Part shown: piece after piece, positions 57,411 to 64,000 of the stretch
How positions within the stretch are numbered: the stretch's first letter is position 1
Layout of the letters: each line of letters starts with the position of its first letter
Source of the DNA: Austropuccinia psidii
Lineage: Eukaryota; Basidiomycota; Pucciniomycetes; Pucciniales; Sphaerophragmiaceae
Assembly (NCBI GenBank): GCA_023105745.1
Contig: JALGQZ010000004.1
Location: 8,257,951 to 8,321,950 of the forward strand
Direction of reading: 5' to 3'
Length of the DNA stretch: 64,000 nt
Translations under genes and position numbers: made by a program
Notes under the pieces: model-generated
What the model saw: only the letters and a program-made list of their open reading frames with translations
Databases searched by the model: none
What the model was told of the DNA's origin: nothing

Positions 57411-60246
57411 AATAATCCTGTAACCAAGGGTGCTAATGGTGTTTTAGCTGCCCCTCTGAATATACTAAACAATCTCCCTACAGAGCTCACAAATCAATAT
57501 TTAAGATTGTGGCTTTACAACTAGAGAAGACTTTTCAGCAGTCTCTATCATACCTATTCAATAATCAGACTAATGATAAAATAATAATAACTTTAAATAA
57601 TAAATTTGTAGGTGATTTCAAGATGATAAGATAATAATTGAGTAGATAAATAATAGATATAATAGTACTGAGTGGTGATTTTAAGTTGTTTTCTTTGTTG
57701 AAGGTATTTTGTTTAATGGATAATAGCTCAATATGAGAAAATTTAGTAATAGTGATAATATAATAGTATTGTTTGATAGTTTAAATAGTTGTTGTTGGTA
57801 AATAATTTTGATAATATGTAAAATATATTTTGTGATAATAATAATAGTGATATAGATTTTCTTCTAGTGAGAAGAGTATAATATAAATATTTTGTTGAAT
57901 ATGAGTATTTTACTAATAGATTAATTTATAATATAGGCAGACCTGCTGTTAACTACAGCTATATATAAATCACTTTTAATGTAATGTAATAATAATAATA
58001 ATTTCTAGATTAACCTACTAGTAAGGGATGAATAATTATTCTCCTTCTTGGTATATAATTATTTGCATGAGGAAAGAGGAGAAAAATGAGAGAGAGAGGC
58101 CTCTTTTTATGTTATGAGAAGTACCCATGGCTCCCCATGTAAAGTTTTATTCTTGCCCTTGAGATAATTTTGCTGGTGTAGATTTTTTTTAACAAAAGTC
58201 AGATGACCTATCTGTTATACTGCATTAGTAATCTTGCACAGCCTTGAGAAATTATTGCTAGTGTGTAAAATTGGGAATGGTATCATATGACTGAGATATT
58301 TTCACCATTTGTTTGGTCAAAATGAAGGTTGAGATGTATTTCTTGGTGGGGATTTTGATAAGAATATCAGGTGACTTCTCTTTTGCACTGCTTTAGTCAG
58401 CTTGCATAGCCTTGAGGAATTAATGCTGGTGGGTAAAGGATGAAGGTGGTGTCATGTGAATAAGCCCCTGTATAATTTGTTTGTAAGATTTATTTAGTTC
58501 CAGGTGATTATGCTGTGTAATGTGGGGATATCTTCTTGAGTTTTAATTCTTGATTACTGTAATTGCTGTGTGGTTTACAGTTTTAGTGTATTCCCCTTGT
58601 ATTTGATGACCCTGAGGCTGTGTACTGTACAGATCTTATGCATGTGGACTGCATAAGTCTTATTTGGGCTCCTGTATTTTTGTGTAATTCTTTTTAAGTT
58701 TTTAGTGGATTTTCATTCATTGAGTTGAATTGTATACTGTCATATGATCCTTGTGTCACATGCACTGTATTTGGTTACTGTAATTCTTAGTAATATAATC
58801 TTCTTGATGGATTTAGAGTGGATATAATGTTACAATGTTACTTTTCCTATGTAATTTTGGGTTTCTGTATGTATTAAGCCTATTGTTGATTCTGTAAAGC
58901 TTATATGTAGGTTTTCTTGTATAATTCCATAGAATTAGATTCCCCTATTATTTATTTAATTGTAGAAATATATTGATTATTTCAATTTTGAATGCTAAAT
59001 CTTCCATTCCTCCCTACTATTGAGGTTATTCCTGAGTGTGTGTGATCTTTAATCATGTCCTTTGAGTGGTGATTTCCTGAATTATTCATTTTGATCTTGA
59101 TTTCCCAACTGTTAATTTTCAAAAAAATTCTTGAAACTGGTAAAAAGGTATGGAATACCACATCCCCCTCTCCATTTAATGCTGTCCCCAGCATTCCAGT
59201 TTCAAGAGGAATATTCTGGGTTCATTCATCAAAACTTCAGTTATTTAAATCTCTATCCTAATAACTTCACTTGATATTTTCTGTTTTTAGCTCTTTATAT
59301 TGATTTTGAATCTCCATTGTTTCTTATTTTGTCTTGTTTTGTTTCATTTCTTTTGATATAATTTCATTCTTTTGTTATATTTTCTATTATTCTTGTTTAT
59401 TGATGTTTTTCTTTGAAACTTTTTTTTTATTGGAAATTATGTAATTTTGTTCTTCCAAATTTAGTATACTAATGTAGATATGAGTTGATAAGATAATTCC
59501 ACCCTATTGATTGAATTTTATGATTCTTTTGAATTTTGAGATATGTGATTTTGATTTATGGGTTGATTCTTCTTTTTTTTTTTTCCAAAGAAGATTGGGT
59601 TGTTCTTCCTTCTTGTTTTTGTTTTTGCTGAAATTAACCTTAAATGGTAGGGCCATCCCCTCTCCATTTAATAACTATAACATCATATCTACTTTATATA
59701 ATAATTAAAATAAATGTACCTTAATATACATATATGATATGTTGTTATTTATTTTGTTTTTTATTATAATTTATTGAAGAAATAATAGTATAACAATAGT
59801 CAGAGAATAATAAATAATAATAAATAATAATAGCTAATAATAAATAGTATACTTAATTAATAAAAGATACTAATAAAATGATATTAAGTAAATATAAATG
59901 TTGAAACAAGGATAATAATAAGGTATATTATGTAATTACTTCTGAGAATAAACTACTTTAAGGTCATGGTAAACCACTTGTATCCCCTTTTTATTTATTT
60001 TTTTGGATATTTATTATTATTAATGGTGGGTGGTCTTTTTATTGTTGTTAAGGGATAATACCCCCTCTCCATTTAATAATTGTACCCTAATTTTAGTTTA
60101 TTTATTCTATTTTATTTTTATAATAATAAATTTAATTTAATTTTAACAGTAATAATAATTTTAATTTTAATAATAAATAATAATAATATTTTTTTAATGT
60201 AATATAAATAATAATAAATTAAATTTAATATAAAGAACAATGATAT

Positions 60247-60277
<31 letters not shown>

Positions 60278-60400
60278 TTTTTTTTCTTAATAATAAATTC
60301 AATTTAATATAAATAATAATAATAAAATTAATTTAATATAAATAACAATAATTTTTATTTTAAATAAATAAAAATATTTTTTTTAATTTAAATTATGATA

Positions 60401-60431
<31 letters not shown>

Positions 60432-61077
60432 GCCAGTGCAGAAACTCTAAATTTACAGCTGCCTCAAGCCTATCTAGCCGCGCGGGGCTGTCCTTGCTCT
60501 ACGGTGTTTCTCTTTTTTTTTTATATTAAACTCAATTGATTTCTCTGCTCCATTCCCAACCTCTCCATTTGCAACGTCTATATTTATATATTTAACGTTA
60601 TCATCTATTTTTTTAACCCACTTTTTATTTTTTTTATTTTTTAAGCTTATCTTTTACCATTAAGGCACAAATGTGGCTTTTCTTTTATTTTTCATTTGTT
60701 TTTTCCTGATAAACCCCATCTTCCGTATCCCGCTGGCTCCATTCATTATTGTTGATGCTTCATTGCTTGGGTGTTGTTGGTTAGTATAATAATTTTTTTT
60801 TTTATACATATTTCTTATTTATGTTCATTTAGTCATTTGTTTGCATAGCTATATGCATAGCCTCGGCATTATATACTGACAATTTACTTATAATCTTGTT
60901 TGATCAGGTCCTTCTACCATCTAGCTTTTGTGTCAATAGTTAATGCTGCAGGTGGAAGTTTATTTGAAATGTTTGTTGTGGTGTTTGTTTTTTTTTCTTG
61001 AATAGATTTCTGGATGAAGAATATATATATAGCATTGTTAACTGGTTCGTCCCTTTTATTAATACACCCTTTTCATC
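57411..61077. other. AT-rich interval with microsatellites, no gene seen
   Basis: Long A/T stretches, ATT and AAT trinucleotide runs, an ATTT tetranucleotide run at 60247-60280 and a T-run at about 60403-60431. A motif CCCCTCTCCATTTAAT occurs three times (near 59163, 59655 and 60063). No coding sequence is convincing. Confidence 0.5.
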
Positions 61078-61530
61078 ATGACTGACATATTTTGTGCCTC
61101 AATTAAAACTAATGATGAAGGTCGTGATACCATTACTATTTCATTTAAAGGTTACAGATACATAATCAATTGTATCGTCCCTGATGACGCTGATTCTACT
61201 ACTCCCCCTTACACGCCTCCTACTTCTGTCCATCGCCTAAATGCTATTCCTCTTGCTAGCGTAGTTCCACCCACTTTCCCTTCTTTAGTTCATGATAACA
61301 CTCTTCCTTCTCCTCCTTATGATATCGTCAATTCACCCCCTGCCTTGGGCTCTGATTTTGGTACTTCGCCAAACAATTCCCCCACCGGAAAAAATCCACC
61401 TTCCTCAATTAGTGCGGCATCCATGAATACTGATACGTCTACGATAAATCAACATTTTCTTAATCAATTGTTCGAATGTTTTGATACTGAGATTTGTCGA
61501 CATGCTCAAGACTTCCATCAATATTTTTGA
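61078..61530 (+). CDS. Hypothetical 150-codon ORF
   Basis: ATG to TGA ORF, clearly richer in G and C than its AT-rich surroundings. The first 45 residues look structured (FKGYRYIINCIVPDD). The middle is Pro/Ser/Thr-rich and disordered, and the C-terminus is helical (NQHFLNQLFECFDTEICRHAQDFHQ). It may be a first exon, with splicing into downstream sequence. No family is recognised. It could be a host gene or a retroelement ORF1. Confidence 0.35.
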   Translation: MTDIFCASIKTNDEGRDTITISFKGYRYIINCIVPDDADSTTPPYTPPTSVHRLNAIPLASVVPPTFPSLVHDNTLPSPPYDIVNSPPALGSDFGTSPNNSPTGKNPPSSISAASMNTDTSTINQHFLNQLFECFDTEICRHAQDFHQYF

Positions 61531-62371
61531 GAAGCTCGAACCGCAGCTGTGAACACTCCACGTCTCAGGTGCCTTTGATCTTTGTTGAGTATGCTCATGA
61601 ATTTGTATAACCGTATGAGGGAGTGGGTTTTTTTTTTTTTTTTGTATGTATCTATATCTAGTATCATTAATATAATTACCACTCTTAGGATTCTGGATGC
61701 CAAAGACAATGCAATGTCATCTAGCGAGTAGAATGGCTATATCCTACTTATGTAAGCTTAGTATTATTATATTGTTACTACTTTTATATGTATAAATATA
61801 TATAGGTTATTTATATCATTCTTTTGGGGTAGGTTCTTGCATTTATGACGCCAGCTTATTATATTAGCAAGAGCCAATATTTGAAACCAACGGTGACTCA
61901 AGAGATAAACTTATTATTATTCTATATTTTTTTTTTTTTTTTTTTTTTACTTTATTTTATTTTATTATCTTTTTTAGGTGTGTTGAATGATTTGTATCTG
62001 TAAAGACGATGAAAGAGTAAATTAAACATGCTACTCCTTTATATACCTATGCCCCGCTGATAGTAAGTTGAGCCCTAAGAACCACATATTATGGCGATGA
62101 AATAAAAAAAAATACAAAATAAAATAACATAAAATAAATAAAAAAAATAAAAAATAAAATAAAAGTAAAATTAAAAATAAAAAAATAAAATAAAAGAAAT
62201 AAATAACAAAATAACAAAATAAGATAGAGTAAATAAGAAGATGATGATGAATATTTTAAATAATAAGATGAAATAAGATAATATAAGTTAAAAAAATTAA
62301 TTATGATTTCTATAAAAGGATATGAATAATATATAAAATCTAAATTTAATAATAATAATATATATTATTGT

Positions 62372-62419
<48 letters not shown>

Positions 62420-63603
62420 GTTGAGTGGAGTTTTAGTTGAATTAAGATTTAATTAACCAAATAATATAAGATTAAATTAATGAAAATTCTGCTTTTAAAA
62501 TTAAATTTGAAGCTTAATGTAATGATATAAATAAATCCCTATAAGGTTGATTTAATTTAAGTATTGTTATTATTATTTTAATTAAATTTAGAGTTGAATT
62601 AAGATTTAATTAACCAAATAATATGAGGTTAAATTAATTAAATTATCGTGTTGAAATTAAAAGTGGAGCTTCAATTCAATCTAGAAAATCAACCAACATA
62701 AGGCCAATTTAATCTACGCATTTTATCTTGTTATGCCCTGAATTCTAAAAGGGATTAAAGAGCTGATAAGATATATCTGTTAAGTTTTGCATAGCCTCCA
62801 ATATATGAGAAATTTGAGGGCTAAACTTTGGGTGGAAGAAACTTTCTCCATCTTTGATATAAAAGGAGGTGTTTTCTCCCTTATCCCCCCCAAAAAAAAA
62901 TAAGATAATTTGTGTCTCTTTTATAGAATATTTTGAATATTCAAAGGGAATTAATTAAAAGAGAAATAATTTTATAAAGAAAATATCTTCATCTGGGTTT
63001 AACCTGGCCAGTTATCCTTTTGATTATGTATTGATTATTTGACTGCATTAATATCTTCACATATATATTCTTGATTTGCTTATGTGATTCTTCATTTTGA
63101 GTTAAATTTTTGAATGTGGTGATATTATTGACTATGATATTTAATATTGATGAGGGTAAATTATAGAATAAAATTTGAAATTCCCCAGAATTTCATCCCA
63201 AAAACTTAAATCATAAAGGATGGATTCAAGAAATAGACACCCACCCCTTTTTTTTTTTTTTAGTTAAGTTATTGTTTGTTTTTTGTTTGTTTTTTATATA
63301 CTAATACATAAGCTAACATGGAATAATGATACTGATACACCTAAAAATCATTTATTGATATATTTTTTTATTTTATTTTATTTTATTTTATTATTTTATT
63401 ATTATTTTTTTTTTATATTTTTTTTCACAGATTTCTTTATAGATATTTGAGACTGAAATAAAACTGAGACCCATGAGATAATAAGAGGAAAAATTTGCTA
63501 TTATAATAGAAGATCATTGATAACATGAAAATTTGTTGTCAAGACCTTTCTTGAATTTGGCCTTCTTAGCTGTAAGCTCATTTCTTCTTCCTTCATTGAG
63601 ATA
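61531..63603. other. AT-rich interval with homopolymers, no gene seen
   Basis: Contains T-runs at 61628-61643, 61928-61948 and 62378-62416, an AAAATAA-rich stretch at 62100-62220 and a TTTTA run at 63368-63400. An imperfect direct repeat (GAATTAAGATTTAATTAACC) occurs near 62439 and 62594. I see nothing codable. Confidence 0.5.
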
Positions 63604-63999
63604 TTAATCTTGAAAATCTTCATTCCCATCAAAGTAATCCTGGATAATATTATCATTTCTGTCATTATTTTCTGTCCAATCCTCTTTTTGTGTTGAGGTC
63701 TTATATTGTCTTGCCAAATGGGCCTGCAAGCTTGGGCATATCTTTTTATTCTGAGTAATCCAGAAATACTCCTTTTGTTCCTTAGTCTTATTCTTCTTTT
63801 TATTACTTTCTGTCTGTTTATTTGATGCTTTCTTTATTCCTTCTAGCCACTTTACATGCTGAACTGAGCATTGATGAACTTGTTCAGTTATTTTGTACAG
63901 TTCCAGGTTGCAATTTTCAATCCTCAAAGGCTGCCAATTGGTATAGCCTTCCCAGGGAAATCGGTCTTCTGTAAGTAAAATTCCATCTGCTTCAATTTC
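63604..63999 (-). CDS. Unidentified ORF, 5' end beyond window
   Basis: The minus-strand frame is open from the window edge to a stop at 63604, about 131 codons. It starts in the middle of a protein (ADGILLTEDRFPWEGYTNW), continues with LELYKITEQVHQCSVQHVKWLEG, then a Lys-rich linker and an acidic C-terminus (DYFDGNEDFQD). No ATG lies in the visible part. The family is not recognised; it could be a retroelement or a host gene. Confidence 0.4.
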   Translation of the reverse strand, partial: EIEADGILLTEDRFPWEGYTNWQPLRIENCNLELYKITEQVHQCSVQHVKWLEGIKKASNKQTESNKKKNKTKEQKEYFWITQNKKICPSLQAHLARQYKTSTQKEDWTENNDRNDNIIQDYFDGNEDFQD

Positions 64000-64000
64000 T

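Overview
The window looks like repeat-saturated, AT-rich nuclear DNA of a rust fungus (Pucciniales). The retrotransposon and transposon proteins resemble families I associate with very large rust genomes such as Austropuccinia psidii; that is recognition from memory, not a database result. There are GT-AG introns with CTAAC-type branch points. I see no rRNA or tRNA gene, and no ordinary host gene except possibly two unidentified ORFs near the right end.

The left 51 kb is a stack of nested insertions. (1) The base is an old, decayed Ty3/gypsy chromovirus, now in pieces at 12948-13390, 23493-25637 and 48353-48714, with its 3' LTR at 48847-51021. (2) A reverse-oriented solo LTR of the same family sits in its integrase (25638-26435 plus 46966-48352). 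(3) A 20.5 kb CACTA-like DNA transposon (26436-46962, terminal CACCAGGG inverted repeats, 3-bp AAT duplication) sits in that solo LTR. (4) A second copy of the same transposon in opposite orientation (1-12947, left end off the window) sits in the old reverse transcriptase. (5) An almost intact 10.1 kb Ty3/gypsy chromovirus (13391-23487, two 1838-bp LTRs, TTATC duplication) interrupts the old reverse transcriptase again. The apparent 13 kb inverted repeat is therefore two separate insertions.

The 20.5 kb transposon is the notable object. It carries a Tnp2/Plavaka-type transposase, a divergently transcribed unknown gene, an SNF2 helicase, a Zn2Cys6 DNA-binding protein, a TET/JBP-like 2-oxoglutarate dioxygenase and another unknown multi-exon gene, plus two minisatellites and subterminal repeats. 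A 24-bp palindrome built around CGG-N10-CCG recurs 365-570 bp upstream of the start of five of its six genes and could be the operator of the element-encoded Zn2Cys6 protein. All genes in both copies that can be judged carry disabling mutations, so these copies look inactive or dependent on others.

From 51 kb rightward there are two gag-region fragments of a second Ty3/gypsy family, one following a putative LTR (52800-54233). After about 57.4 kb comes very AT-rich, microsatellite-laden DNA with one orphan ORF (61078-61530) and an unidentified partial ORF at the right edge. Both Ty3 families show an unusual overlapping reading frame in the gag region.
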